A program made the translations under genes and the position numbers. A stretch of DNA of 64,000 nt from Limiplasma sp048370855 (lineage in GTDB: Bacteria > Bacillota > Clostridia > Christensenellales > Aristaeellaceae): the NCBI GenBank assembly GCA_048370855.1, contig DBGEOK010000119.1, positions 81,314-145,313 of the forward strand, in the 5' to 3' direction. The notes beneath the pieces were generated by a model. It searched no databases. It saw only the letters and a list, made by a program, of their open reading frames with translations, and had not been told where the DNA came from. Positions 1 through 11,000 of this stretch are shown in pieces. Position 1 is the first letter of the stretch; each line of letters begins with the position of its first letter.

Positions 1-229
1 CAAAGCCGCTTTGAAAATCCGCGAACACTTCCTCACAGGGAAAATCCGGGCCAAAATGGGCCAGGAGGATTTGCTTGCTGAGCAAATGGTTGCATCCCAG
101 AATCTGCTTAAAAATCCCGGCGGGCATCGTATAGCCCCGCCGCAGGCATGCTTCGGGCAGCAGCCTGCTTCCAAGCCGCTCGGTATCCAGCAGCACGCCG
201 TCCATATCGAATAAGACGCCGCGAATCAT
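1..229 (-). CDS. HAD-superfamily phosphatase (beta-phosphoglucomutase-like), 3' part cut by window edge
   Basis: Only the first 76 residues are present; the rest lies beyond the left edge. The N terminus MIRGVLFDMDGVLLDTE carries the HAD motif I DxDGxxxDTE, whose first Asp is the nucleophile and whose second is the general acid. The following Leu/Arg-rich helix and Gly-Cys-Asn segment look like the cap domain of the beta-phosphoglucomutase/phosphoglycolate phosphatase subgroup. The ATG is preceded by a GGGAGGG Shine-Dalgarno sequence. It is the third gene of a minus-strand operon, 22 bp after the FolT-like gene. The substrate cannot be inferred; members act on sugar phosphates, nucleotides or phosphorylated cofactors. 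Confidence 0.85.
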   Translation of the reverse strand, partial: MIRGVLFDMDGVLLDTERLGSRLLPEACLRRGYTMPAGIFKQILGCNHLLSKQILLAHFGPDFPCEEVFADFQSGF

Positions 230-251
230 ATGCGTTCCCTCCCACTTTTCC

Positions 252-788
252 TTAGCCGCGGCCCTCTGGCCTCAAACGGCCCCCGCCCGCCGCGCGGAGG
301 AGCTGAACCGTCTTTGGCGTTACCAGCATGTACGCCACGGCCATGACGACCGAGGACAGGTAGCGCAGGCCGATGACCCCGAGCGTAAAGGCGACGGGGT
401 AGTGGAAGATGAGGCCGTCCAGCCAGAGAATGGCCGTGTTGAGCGTAGTGACCAGCAGGGAGCTTGCCAGCACGATGCCGGCAGTCTGCCGCAAAGACAG
501 CGTAAAGCCGTGCTTTTGAGCATACAGGCCCACCAAAAGCCCGCGCGCCATATTGGGCAGCATCCACAGCAGCGTTGTCACGCTGAGGCCATAGGTGAGA
601 AGCTGGTTTAGAAACCCGCCCAAAGCGCCGATCAGCAGGCCGTCCGCCCAGCCGTACAGCAAGGCGCCCACCAGTACGGGAAAGGACTCAAAGGTCAGCT
701 TCAGCATGCCCAAGCTGGCGGAAAACAGGCTCAGCACCACGTACAGGGCGATCAGGACCGCGTTGGTGACCAGCCGTCTTGCGTTCAT
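252..788 (-). CDS. ECF transporter S component, FolT-like (folate family)
   Basis: A 178-residue integral membrane protein with about six hydrophobic segments and almost no soluble part, the size and layout of an S component of an energy-coupling factor transporter. The N terminus (residues 1-30) and the segment around residues 35-60 (FPVLVGALLYGWADGLLIGA) resemble the folate-type S components: the Phe-Pro pair, then the Gly-x-x-x-Gly membrane helix, then a Leu-Met-Pro-Asn-x-x-Arg-Gly segment near 75-85. Such proteins bind a vitamin and are energised by shared EcfA/EcfT modules, which are not in this window. An ATG start with GGAGGG upstream fits. It lies 30 bp after the FAD dehydrogenase gene in the same operon. 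Folate as substrate is an inference from family resemblance. Confidence 0.75.
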   Translation of the reverse strand: MNARRLVTNAVLIALYVVLSLFSASLGMLKLTFESFPVLVGALLYGWADGLLIGALGGFLNQLLTYGLSVTTLLWMLPNMARGLLVGLYAQKHGFTLSLRQTAGIVLASSLLVTTLNTAILWLDGLIFHYPVAFTLGVIGLRYLSSVVMAVAYMLVTPKTVQLLRAAGGGRLRPEGRG

Positions 789-818
789 GGAACCATCCCT
801 CCATTCTTCATCCGGCTT

Positions 819-2450
819 TCAGCGGCGCGCTTCCATGCCGGCCAGCAGGCCGTCCACCGCGGCGGAAACGATGCCGCCCGCATAGCCGGCTCCCTCGCCC
901 AAGGGGTATAGACCGCCGATGGGGCTTTCCCGCCGTTCGTTGCGCATAAGGCGGACGGGAGAGGAGGAGCGGGCCTCCGGGGCGGTCAGCAGCGCGTCGG
1001 GAGCGTCAAACCCGGCCAGCCGCCTGCCCAGCGCCGGAATCGCCATGCGAAGGTCGTCCGCGATAAAGGCCGGCAGGCAGCAGCGGATATCCCCCGGCGT
1101 TACGCCGGGACGGTAGCTTGGCCGGACTTCTCCAAAGGCGGAGGTTTCACGGTTTCGCAAAAAGTCCCCGACGCGCTGACAGGGCGCGCGGTAGCCCCCG
1201 CCCGCCGCGAAGGCCGCGCGCTCGATGCGCCGCTGAAAGGCGACGCCCGCCAGCGGATGATCCCCGCCAAAATCCTCGGGCCTTACGCCGATTAAGACCG
1301 CCGCGTTGGCATTTTCCCCATTTCGGGCATGAAAGCTCATGCCGTTGATATTGACGCCGCCGGGCTCGCTGCTGGCGTTGACGACCTGTCCGCCGGGGCA
1401 CATGCAAAAGGTATAGGCGCCGCGCCCGTCCTCGGTGGAGACATTCAGCTTGTATTCGGCGGGCGGCAGCGCCGGATGCCCGCAGGCCGGCCCATACTGC
1501 GCCCGGTCAATCGCGCGCTGGCGGTGCTCGATGCGCACGCCAACGGCAAAGGGCTTTTGTCGCATCGGCACGCCCAGCTCGTAGAGCCATTGAAGCGTGT
1601 CGCGCGCGCTGTGCCCAATGGCAAGAAAGACCGTATCGGCGGGCAGCTCGTCCTCCATATCGTTCCACAGGACGCGGGCGGCGGCGACACGGCCTTCGCG
1701 TAGCGTAAGACCGGTAAGCCGGCAGCCGAAGCGGAACTCCGCGCCAAGGGCGGTGAGACGGGCGCGCAGCGCGCGCAGCACGCCGCGAAGCTCGTCTGTT
1801 CCAATATGGGGGCGTTGGGCCGTCAGGATTTCCTCCGGCGCGCCGCATTGGCGGAGCGTTTCAAGCACGGTGCGGATATGGGGGCTGCTAAGCCCGCAGG
1901 TCAGCTTTCCATCGCTGAACGCCCCCGCGCCTCCCTCCCCGAACAACACGTTGCTTTCCGGATTCAGCGAGCCGTCCGCTTCGAGCGCTTCCACATCCGG
2001 CACGCGGCGCTCCACCGGCTGTCCGCGTTCCAGCACGATCGGCCTTGCTCCGCGCACGGCCAGCGAGAGGGCGCAGAAAAGGCCGGCCGGGCCGGCGCCT
2101 ACCACCAGCGGGCGCGCACCGGTCGACGGCCAGGGCGGGAGCGACAGGCTGAACGCATCGGAGGCGGGATTCTCCCAGGAACCGGACAGAAGGGTTGCCT
2201 GGCCTGGCTTCAGCTTTTTGACAACGGCGCTTTCCGCCCGCTCTCCGCCGTCTGCCAGAAGCACGTCCGCCGTCAGCGAAAAGTGTACGTCCCGCTGATC
2301 GCGGGCGTCCACGCTGCGCTTGACGACGCGCGCGCTGGCGACGCGCTTTTCCGGAACGTGAAGCCTGAGCGCGCACAGGCGGATTAGCTCGTTCCGGCCA
2401 AAGCCGGCGGCCGAATCCAACGGCAACCGGAGCTGATGCAGGCGAAGCAC
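819..2450 (-). CDS. FAD-dependent dehydrogenase of the COG2509 type
   Basis: Predicted 543-residue flavoprotein. The first ~100 residues form an N-terminal helper domain typical of this family. A dinucleotide-binding fold follows with the GxGxxG motif in VVGAGPAGLFCALSLA, then an acidic end of the second strand (LERG) for the ribose. Further family features are the SDGKLTCG stretch and a C-terminal ending GLYPLGEGAGYAGGIVSAAVDG, where the Gly-Glu-Gly contacts the second half of FAD. The start chosen is GTG at 2450, because AAGGAGG lies 10 bp upstream and the protein then begins like its relatives; the ATG frame further upstream has no support. The reaction is unknown for this family; a redox role in the cytosol is the safe statement. 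It is first in an operon with the FolT-like and HAD genes. Confidence 0.88.
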   Translation of the reverse strand: MLRLHQLRLPLDSAAGFGRNELIRLCALRLHVPEKRVASARVVKRSVDARDQRDVHFSLTADVLLADGGERAESAVVKKLKPGQATLLSGSWENPASDAFSLSLPPWPSTGARPLVVGAGPAGLFCALSLAVRGARPIVLERGQPVERRVPDVEALEADGSLNPESNVLFGEGGAGAFSDGKLTCGLSSPHIRTVLETLRQCGAPEEILTAQRPHIGTDELRGVLRALRARLTALGAEFRFGCRLTGLTLREGRVAAARVLWNDMEDELPADTVFLAIGHSARDTLQWLYELGVPMRQKPFAVGVRIEHRQRAIDRAQYGPACGHPALPPAEYKLNVSTEDGRGAYTFCMCPGGQVVNASSEPGGVNINGMSFHARNGENANAAVLIGVRPEDFGGDHPLAGVAFQRRIERAAFAAGGGYRAPCQRVGDFLRNRETSAFGEVRPSYRPGVTPGDIRCCLPAFIADDLRMAIPALGRRLAGFDAPDALLTAPEARSSSPVRLMRNERRESPIGGLYPLGEGAGYAGGIVSAAVDGLLAGMEARR

Positions 2451-2487
2451 GCGGCCGATTCCTCCTTTTCGGATGAGGTGCAGACCT

Positions 2488-2516
2488 ATCCTACCATAAG
2501 CCGCGCGCCCGCGCAA
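2488..2516 (-). promoter_or_regulatory. Sigma-A-type promoter of the FAD dehydrogenase operon
   Basis: On the minus strand TTGCGC and TAGGAT are separated by 17 bp, about 40 bp upstream of the GTG start. This is a reasonable vegetative promoter by sequence; there is no experimental support. Confidence 0.55.
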
Positions 2517-3131
2517 GACTTCCCCTTCCGAGGGGAGAAGCCCCTACAAGCGATGCAGCCGGACGGCGCTCAACGCTGCAATTCACGATGGGAAATACCT
2601 TCCCGGCTCCCGAGCCATTGCGGACAGGTCATCACTACGGCGCGAACGTAATGGTCGAGCCCAGCCATGCGGTCAGGCAAACGCGCCGCAACCTAACCGG
2701 TACGGAACATGCTTTGCAAAGGTCAAGCAGGGATCTGGCAAAGCAGCGCCGTCACAAAGAGTCCGAAGCGATCTCTCAATGCCGCGCGCTCATGCCAGGG
2801 CCGGACGGCATACGCCGCGATTTGTTTCCGAACGCCAATGAAACAACAGCCGCGTGGGAGGCAGTTTTAGCGGAGACAAGCTTTCCTGGCCTTCCTCGGC
2901 GGAATAGGTCTCCCTCGGGCAAGCTTTTTCGTCGGCCTGCTGGCCAGCCTCTTTCACTTTGGGGCGCAAACCCATTTGCGCAAAAATATTGATATTCCCC
3001 AGCGACCAGGCGTTTTATCCGAGTTTCAGACGATGCATGATTAAGCCGTATAAGTTCCGCACTTTTACCTGAAGCCGGCAAGCAATATTCAATTCATCCA
3101 ATGAAAAAGATTTTGCCATCATATCATTTAA
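2517..3131. other. Intergenic stretch without a recognisable gene
   Basis: About 600 bp. Short open frames exist (the longest minus-strand one is 101 codons, 2776-3081) but none has a good ribosome binding site or a recognisable protein. Base composition drops towards AT near 3000-3130, at the boundary with the DUF6273 gene. No hairpin terminator or RNA gene was recognised. Confidence 0.5.
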
Positions 3132-4121
3132 TTATGAATGATTTGGATGATTATCGAGGTATGAAATATCTACCCACATAGCCGGTCGTATAACATAGTA
3201 AGAGTACCACAGCACCCCCGTAGTTCCAATGCTTCCATCGGGCAACACGTGAAAACCGCGCGTTTCCTCGTACCCTTCCCGATAATTCTGGTTGATATCT
3301 CTGAGCCACCAATAGCCATACTGCGTATTTTTCGCATTAGCCGGTCTTACGGATACGTCATTTTTTTTAGGACTTTTATTAGGCTTTTCAAGTAAATAAT
3401 TTGTGTTAAGCGCACAACGGTCTGCCGCCCTGGGCAGATAATCGAGCACGTCTTGAACGCTCAGAACAAAAAGCATATCTTTTGTATCCGACCCGGATAT
3501 CGTTTTCATTACCCTCCCGTCATCCAACGTAAGATTTCCACCGGAATTTGAAAGCGTTGTTGTGAAGATGGCCTGTTGTTCTTTTGTTGAAAAAGCTTCT
3601 TTCAGGAACGCATTATTTAAATAATCGCGCAGAGAGGATTGCTCCCATGACATACCGCCCCAATCGATCGTTTCCCCCCAAATTTGATAGGCTCTCGTTT
3701 CGATCCCATATAAGGATAGAAGTAGCGCCTTGTTTCCCTGGACATCCAAAACGCGCCATTCAATAGGTTCTTTTGTCGTGGAGCTTGATACGTAATAATT
3801 CCCCCAAAGCACCGTGGAACCTACAGGTAACTCTTTTGTCGGCGCGGGCGTACATGTTGGGATAAAGAGAGTTTCGCTTTCTGCATAAATATTTTTTGGC
3901 AAGTCGCCTTTATATTGAGAAAGACCATCATTATATTGAGAAAGATCATCATTTCGAATGCTTGTCGATGGTGAATCCGAAGGGGAAATGGTTTTTGTTG
4001 ACATGGCGCTTTGCTCAGCGTTTTTGATATTATTGTTGTCAAAATACACAATCCACATTACGGCTATAATGAGAACCAAAATAAATAAATATGCGTTTTG
4101 ATTTTTACCATAACGATACAT
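3132..4121 (-). CDS. Membrane-anchored protein with a DUF6273-type domain
   Basis: Predicted 329 residues. A single hydrophobic segment at about residues 10-27 (AYLFILVLIIAVMWIVYF) follows a short Lys-containing N terminus, so it is probably a signal anchor with the rest outside the cell. A low-complexity Ser/Thr/Asp linker with a Tyr-rich repeated stretch (QYNDGLSQYKGD) spans about residues 40-80. The C-terminal part has the DUF6273 pattern: IEWRVLDVQGNKALLLS, then a Trp-x-x-Ser-Ser-Leu-Arg-x-Tyr-Leu-Asn-Asn core, and near the end YYVIRPAMWV. Such domains occur in many Clostridia surface or secreted proteins and have no known biochemical role. The ATG at 4121 is chosen because GGAAGGA lies just upstream. 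The gene is visibly richer in A and T than its neighbours, a hint of acquisition. Confidence 0.75.
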   Translation of the reverse strand: MYRYGKNQNAYLFILVLIIAVMWIVYFDNNNIKNAEQSAMSTKTISPSDSPSTSIRNDDLSQYNDGLSQYKGDLPKNIYAESETLFIPTCTPAPTKELPVGSTVLWGNYYVSSSTTKEPIEWRVLDVQGNKALLLSLYGIETRAYQIWGETIDWGGMSWEQSSLRDYLNNAFLKEAFSTKEQQAIFTTTLSNSGGNLTLDDGRVMKTISGSDTKDMLFVLSVQDVLDYLPRAADRCALNTNYLLEKPNKSPKKNDVSVRPANAKNTQYGYWWLRDINQNYREGYEETRGFHVLPDGSIGTTGVLWYSYYVIRPAMWVDISYLDNHPNHS

Positions 4122-4147
4122 TTTTCCTTCCGCCAAATTTTTTACTA

Positions 4148-4176
4148 ATTATATAGCATTTTCGAATTTTTGGCAA
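4148..4176 (-). promoter_or_regulatory. Promoter of the DUF6273 gene
   Basis: Minus strand TTGCCA, 17 bp, TATAAT, ending 27 bp before the ATG. The same two hexamers and spacer recur at the tRNA-Thr and glnS promoters in this window. Confidence 0.75.
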
Positions 4177-4488
4177 CCGCTTTATATGTAAGCCGGTCGG
4201 TAAGGATCGGAACGGGGCTGCCCGGATGGCGAGGAAAACGAAACGCTTTGGGAGCGTTCCGCCTATTCCATCCAACAAGCAAGGCCGAGCCAACACCCGC
4301 AAAGCAAGTTGGCCGGCGGGACGCCGCCGGGTCCTCTGCGGCTATTTTAAACGCGGGAATCGTTATTTAAGAAGATGAAAAGCACTTGTGCGACGGCAGA
4401 CCTTGCTTTCACATTCTGCGGCGTCTCGATGATAAACGATGGACGACTGCGTGCCCGGTAAACGAGTAGCCAGGTTATCCTAATTCAA

Positions 4489-4531
4489 GTGAAAAAGGAA
4501 CGCCGCTGAAACTCTTGTTTCAACGGCGTTT
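4489..4531 (-). terminator. Rho-independent terminator after tRNA-Thr
   Basis: Inverted repeat CGCCGTTGAAAC / GTTTCAGCGGCG (minus strand) with a four-base loop, followed by CCTTTTTC. It starts four bases past the tRNA 3' end and clearly serves the tRNA transcript. Confidence 0.85.
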
Positions 4532-4534
4532 GTA

Positions 4535-4610
<76 letters not shown>

Positions 4611-4640
4611 GTGCCCGCGATTTTTTTAGACAACGCTGAT

Positions 4641-4669
4641 ATTATACACAAGTAGGTCCGTTTTGGCAA
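4641..4669 (-). promoter_or_regulatory. Promoter of tRNA-Thr
   Basis: Minus strand TTGCCA, 17 bp, TATAAT, about 31 bp upstream of the mature tRNA 5' end. Confidence 0.8.
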
Positions 4670-4909
4670 GAGAAAAATACGGCGTCGCTGAAAACGTTTT
4701 TCGCGGGGCCGCGAAAAGCGCGGGATAGGCGGAAGGGGCGTTCGCAAGACAGATAAGAATGAGCAAATCATCCATAAAACACATCCAAATTTTGGAGTGT
4801 TTTAAATTTTATCCGCACGAAAAAACCGAAACTTTATCAAATCATGCTTCGTGAAATGAAAACCCTTGTAAAACCTGGAAAGCGATCGGGTTACAACCCG
4901 GTTACATAT

Positions 4910-4938
4910 TTGACATCCTGATTGGACCCTTCTAAAAT
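4910..4938 (+). promoter_or_regulatory. Strong promoter of the giant adhesin gene
   Basis: TTGACA (perfect -35), 17 bp, TAAAAT. It lies 139 bp upstream of the adhesin ATG, leaving a leader of roughly 130 nt that contains a long hairpin. Confidence 0.8.
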
Positions 4939-4985
4939 ATCGATATAGCGGTAAAATTCGCCGCTTTTTCCAGCTATGATTTGCA

Positions 4986-5044
4986 ACGACGGCCGCTTCC
5001 CGGCTTACGCGCCGGGTAACGCCTTTGCGGCCAAATCGCGTCGT
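4986..5044 (+). promoter_or_regulatory. Long stem-loop in the adhesin 5' leader
   Basis: Three nested complementary blocks: ACGAC (4986) with GTCGT (5040), GGCCGC (4991) with GCGGCC (5027), and CCCGGC (4999) with GCCGGG (5011). Together they form one extended imperfect hairpin that ends 17 bases before the GGAGGG ribosome binding site at 5061. A weaker AGCGG/CCGCT hairpin followed by TTTTT sits earlier in the leader (about 4947-4970). The structure is seen in the sequence; a regulatory function is an inference. Confidence 0.5.
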
Positions 5045-5076
5045 ATCAGGATAGCGTGACGGAGGGAACAAAAAAG

Positions 5077-8000
5077 ATGAAACGTGGCGTGAGCAATCCA
5101 AATTCGGTCAGGAAAGCGGCGGCGTTGCTGCTGTGCCTGTGTATCCTGACGGCGCAGGCCTCCACCTTTGCCGACAGCGAGGCGGACGCCGAAGGCGCGT
5201 CTCCGCTGATGGAGATCGTGTCCGAGCCAGTATTGATCCCAACGGTGGCGGAGCCTTCCGCCGCGCCGCGAACAACGGCAGATCTGCTGGATATATGCGT
5301 CGGCGGCGGGGTGTCCGTCACGCTCAGGCGGGCGGACGGCTCCGTGGTCACGAATACCACGGTTTTGAACGACGGCGAGACCGTTGATTTCAGCATTGCC
5401 TTTGAGATGGCGGAGAGCGCCCATAATCAGGAGCAATACGGCAACACGGAATTTTGGTATGAGCTGCCCGGCAATATCAACCTTGGCAACGGCCTGTCGG
5501 ACGCCTCCGATCCCAGGCTGAGCTGGGTCATCGAGCGGGCGGACGGCAAGAGCGTTCTCAAGGTGCGTTTGACGGACGCCTATTTTCAGGACGCGCAAAG
5601 CAATTATTCCGTCACCCTCACCTTCAGGGCGACGCTGAAACGCCCCGAAGGCAATACCGACGGCCAGGAAACCATTCAATTCCCCGGCTCGGCGGATATC
5701 ACCGTGCGCTTTGACGCGACGGTAGACGCGACAAAGGAGTGCGAGCGGAATGTTTACGAGGTCGGCGGCCGGTATTTTGCCGACTACGCCATCCGCGTCA
5801 CGCCCGATACCGACATAAGCGAAGCGGTCGTTACCGATACGGCCGGCGAATGGATCAGGATAGACGCCGCTACCCTCGCGGTGGAGCCTCAGGCGGGGCT
5901 GGAGCTCGTTCAAGCGCCCGCAAAGGATGAGCAGGCGCACCAATATGTCACCAAGCTGAGGCTGACGAACCTGAAGGGCAGGCAAACCTATACCGTTTCC
6001 TACACGGCGGAGATCGCGCCCGAGCAAGCCGATAAGGAGCTGGCCATCAACCGGGGAGAGCTTGGCGGAGACGTTTGGTGGCCGCATGACGACTACCGAA
6101 AAAATACGGCGCAAATTGAATGGACTGCGGTGAACGGCATCCAGGGCGACCAACGAACGGGCACTGTGCGGGTCACCTATGACCGAACGCCTGCGGGAGC
6201 GTCGATTGACAAGTCCGTCGCCTCCCAAATCATCCAGGGGAGCGATCTCTCCGGCATGACGATGGACGTCGTTTATCATGTGGCCTTTCAGCTTGACGCG
6301 CCGATGAGCGCGACCGTGACCGACGCGCCGGGCGACTGGATTACGAACGTGCGGGACGCGAGGGTTTACAAAATTACCAATCCCGATTCCTATACCAGCC
6401 TTTCGGCGGTTCCCAAGGATCACTCCGGCGATACGGAAATCACGGGCCAGGCGGAGGTGACGCGGGAGAGCAACCGGACGTCGGTCGCCCTGACCGACGC
6501 GGAAGCGGGGAAATACTGCCTGGTCTATACCGCGACAATCCCGAACGAGGCGTTTCGAACCGCCGCCGTCCAGTACGGGGACGCGGAAAAGCAGAAAACC
6601 CGCAACATTGCCGAAATCACCTGGGACGGCGGCTCTCAAAGGGACGAGGAATGGATCGACCTGTGGGATTACGGCAGAATTTATAAAAGCGGCGCATATG
6701 AGGTGAACGGCAAAAACCAGCTCCGCCAGGAGACGGTTGACGGTATCACCTACGCCTTCATCAAGTGGAGCGTGTGGTTCGACTGGCATCAGATGGATGT
6801 AAGCGGCCTGACGCTTTCGGATACGCTTCCGGCGGGGCAGACGCTCGAGAACGCATCGCTGGCGGTAGGGGGGACCAACTACAACCTGTATCCCTCGGAC
6901 AACGGCGCCGGCTTTACCTATGAAAACGGCGGGTTCTCCTATATCGTCGGCAGCCGCGGAGAGCCGACCAACGGCGGAAAATATGTGCTGACCTACACGA
7001 CGCGCGTGCCCGTGAACCAGGATGGGACGTTCCCAAGCGCTCAAAACAGCGTAACGGCGGATGGAAACGGATACCACCCGGACGCCGGCGCCGAGGTGCC
7101 CGCGCCCTCGGGCGGCAAGCCGGGGCTGGAAAAGGCGCTGGACGAGGGCAACGCCCAAACCATGGTTGCGCAATGGCATACAGATGTTCAAATCCCGGTC
7201 GGAACCGCTTCGTTACAAAATGTCGTCATCACGGACTACCCGGACGAGAGCAAATGGAATTGCGGCCAGCTTTCCCAATTTATGTGGTTTATCAATACCG
7301 GGGACGTGCGCGTGGAAGCGCTGAACGCCGCGGGAGAACCGTCTGGCAAGGTGTATGCCGCCGGAACGGATTATACCATTCAGTTTGGCAAGCGCAGGGC
7401 CGCCAGCCACGACGACACCCAAATGACCATTACGTGGATTGGCGCGCTGACCACAGGCGTGCGCGTTACTTATTGGACCTATGTAGACGCCGTCGCGCTG
7501 CGGGCGTCTCTGGACAACCCGGATACGCTGACGCTTTGGAACCGCGTGACGGTCGCGTCCAGCAACGGCGACGAGGGATACAGCAAGGACTGGACGATTG
7601 CCGCCGGGGACGCGCCCCAGTTTAAAAAGTATGGGGATACCTCCAAAATCAACGAAAGCGGAACGGTATCCTGGGTGATCGAGGCGGGCGAGGACTACGA
7701 CCGGCTCAAGGGCCAGACCATCGTGGTTAAGGATACGCTGCCCGAGGGCCTAAAGCTAATCCCGGATTCGGTGAAGGTGACGATCGGCGGCCGGTGGTGG
7801 CCCTGGGCGGCGCTTGACAAGGATCAGGTGACGGTGACGGTTTCCGAAGAAAACCCGCGGGAGTTTGCGGTTTCCTTCTCAACCGCGTCGCTGCTGGAGG
7901 ACCGGAAGCAGCACGGCTGGTTTCAAATCGCCTACGATACCCTGGTGGATAAGGAACAGCTCCTTCAGCCGGACAACGGCAGCTATACCGTGACGCTGAC

Positions 8001-11000
8001 CAACCGCGCCGCCATTCTCATTCAGGATGAGGACGGCTCCCAGACGGAGGTTGGCAGGGTGCAGGCGGATGTTAACCACACCGTGCAGGGCGGCTCCATC
8101 ATCGAAAAAGGCGTTCGCCAAAACCGCGATAAGCTTTTGTATACCATCCATATTAACCAAAACGGGCTGGATCTGGACCCCGGCCATACGCATCTTACGC
8201 TGAGCGATAAGCTGCATGCGGACCTGTCCCTGAGGCTGGAAACGGTGACGGTCGCGGCGGACGACGGCTCCGCGCTGACCAAGGTGAGCGGCGACGCGCC
8301 TGGGTTGGGCGAGTATTTCTGCACCTATGATCCCAACACGCGGGAGCTGAAAATCATCCTGCCGGATGAGCTGCCGTGCACCGTAACCTATACCGCCGTG
8401 CTGAACGGCACCGTGGGCGATCATAAGGTCATCAGCAATACCGCCACGCTCTCGGGCATGACGGATTTCAGCGACGGCGTAACCGATTCCTTTGTTGTTG
8501 AGAGCCCGGCCACCACCATCGTCGGCAAAACCACGCGCCTTCAACTGGAAAAGGTGGACAGCGCCAATTCCAACGTGAAGCTTTCCGGCGCGCAGTTCAG
8601 CGTTTACGAGGTCCTGGTGGAAGAGACGGAGGGCGGGTACAGCTTTGAAAACAGCGCCTATCCCACCGCGCAGGGCGAGACGGGGGACGACGGCACGGTG
8701 CTGCTGCCGGAGCTCGACGGGCTGAAGTTCGACACGATCTATTTCCTTCAGGAGACGAAAGCGCCGGCGGGATATCAGGCCAGCGCGGAGCAGACGTTCT
8801 TCATCTTCTATGGTGTCGACCGCAAAAATGCGGAGGCGAAGGTCGCCGCTTACCAGCGGCGGTATTCCGTGACCGTCCAGGATTACAGCGACCTGCCCCT
8901 GCTGACGCGCGGCAACGCCCGCGCAAACGAAGTGAGCTTTGCCTTCGGCAAGCGGTGGGACGATGCGGGCCATGCGCAGGAGCGCCCCGCGAGGGTAATC
9001 ATCCGGCTGTGGCAGGGGCTGGAGGGCTCCGAAGCGCCGGCTGCCGAGTACGTATCCGGCCAGACGCCCATGACCATCGACCTGACTGCCGACAACGCGG
9101 AGCTTCTTGACTTTACCGTCACCCTGACCGTGCCTGCCAGGGATGAGAACGGCGCCAATTATGTGTACGCCGTAACCGAGGAAATGTACGACCAGGACGG
9201 CGGCAGGCTGGAGCCGCTCGACTGCGGATACGTTTCCGCCGAGGCGGGCTGCGTAGTCGTCAACAAATACCTGGACATTAAGCCCTCGCTATCCGTTCAA
9301 AAGGCGTTCGAGGGCGTGGCCGAAGGGCAGCCGGTTCCGGAAAATACGGTCCTGGCGATTTTTGCGCGCAACTCCGACGGCACGCGCGGCGAGGAGCTGG
9401 TTCGCTGGACCGTAACGGACCACGGCGCGAAGGCGATTGACGAAAACGTCATCGGCGCGCCGAAAAACGCCCTGTGGAAGTTTGGAGGCTCCTACCTGCT
9501 GGCTGAGCTTAGCGCTCCCTCGGGCTACCTCCCCGCGGGGCCGCTCTCCTTCCGGCTGCTGCCGGCGGGCGGCGATGGGACGCTGGTGGAATGGATCGGC
9601 GCGGCGCCCTCGCAGGCCGACGCCAGGCAGGATGAGAACGGAGCGCTCACGCTGGTCAACCATAAGCGGAAAACCGTGGACGCGGTGGTCAACAAGCGCT
9701 GGCGGGACGCGGAGGACAATCCCATCGTCTCCGGAACGCCGGACGTTATGGTGACGCTGATGCAAAACGGGGTTCCGTATGCCGGCGCGGACGCGACGCG
9801 GACGCTGACGGCGGCGAGCGGCTATACCTATCGGTGGAGCGGGCTTCCCGCCGAGGCTGAAAACGGCGCGGCGGCTGAATACAGCGTGCGCGAGAGCGCC
9901 GTTCCGGGCTATGAGCCGGGCGATCCGCTGGTTACCCGGGATGGGGACGGGAATTTCTTCATCGAGCTGGTCAATCGCCAAAGCGAGGCGGAGATATGGA
10001 TCGGCAAGCGGGATGCGACGGGAAGGAACGAGCTGGCGGGAGCCGAGCTGACGCTCAGGGAGGCCGCGAGCGGGAACGTCGTCGATCAGTGGACCAGCCT
10101 GGCCGGGGAAAGCCGCCGGGTGAGGGTGACGGTCGGAAAAGCCTACGTTTTAAGCGAAACGACGCCGCCCGCGGGTTATCTTCCCGCTGCCGGAGACGTT
10201 GAATTTACGGTAAACACAGACGCGCAGGGGCTTGTCGCCATAGCGATCACCGAGGGCGACCGGCTGGCCGAGGCCAGCGGGAACGAGGTGGCAATCAAGG
10301 ACGCTCCCTTCTCCATTCTGGTTGAAAAAAGGTTTGCCGGAAGCGGGGAAACCGCCTCAACCACCCTTGAAATCCTGGACGAAACGGGCGGGACCGTGCT
10401 GGAGACCCTTTCCGGCGTAACCAACGGCACGCCTGTCGCACTGGACGCGGACAAGAAATACCTCAAGGCGGGCGGAACCTACCTTCTCCGCGAGCCCTCG
10501 GCCCCGGACGGGTATGTACGGGCCTCGGATATCGCCTTTACAGTGGACGAAAACGGCATGGCTCATTACGCGGGCGCGCCTACGCCGAAGGACACGGTGG
10601 TTATGCATAACGAGCTCGTTTCCTTCAGCGCGCTGAAGGCGGGCGGGGAAGGCGACGCGCCGCTGGCGGGCGCGGAGCTGCTTTTGGAGAAGCGTGGGGA
10701 GGACGGCGAAAGCTGGACGGCGGTGGAGGCATGGTCCAGCTCCCAAGACAATCCGAAGAGCTTCCAAGGGCTGACGGGCACGTTCAGGCTGAGCGAAACG
10801 TCGGCGCCGGAGGGCTACGCAATGGCCGAGCCTATCCAGTTTACCGTCGGTACCGGCGCGGACGGCCAACCTTCTTATGCGCTGATAGGCGGAAACGGCC
10901 GCTTGGACGGCGACACCTTTGTCATGGCGGATGAGCGGATTGCCGATCTCAGCCTTCAAAAGGCAGACGCCAAGGGCGGCCCCGTCGCGGGGGCGCAGCT

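Noticed and set aside
2776..3081. 101-codon minus-strand frame in the gap before the DUF6273 gene
   Set aside because: No ribosome binding site, no recognisable domain, and composition that does not match the window's genes.
5005..7191. Long minus-strand open frame of 728 codons opposite the adhesin gene
   Set aside because: It is a shadow of the GC-rich, codon-biased adhesin; it has no ribosome binding site and its composition (Arg/His/Gly/Val-rich) is typical of antisense translation.
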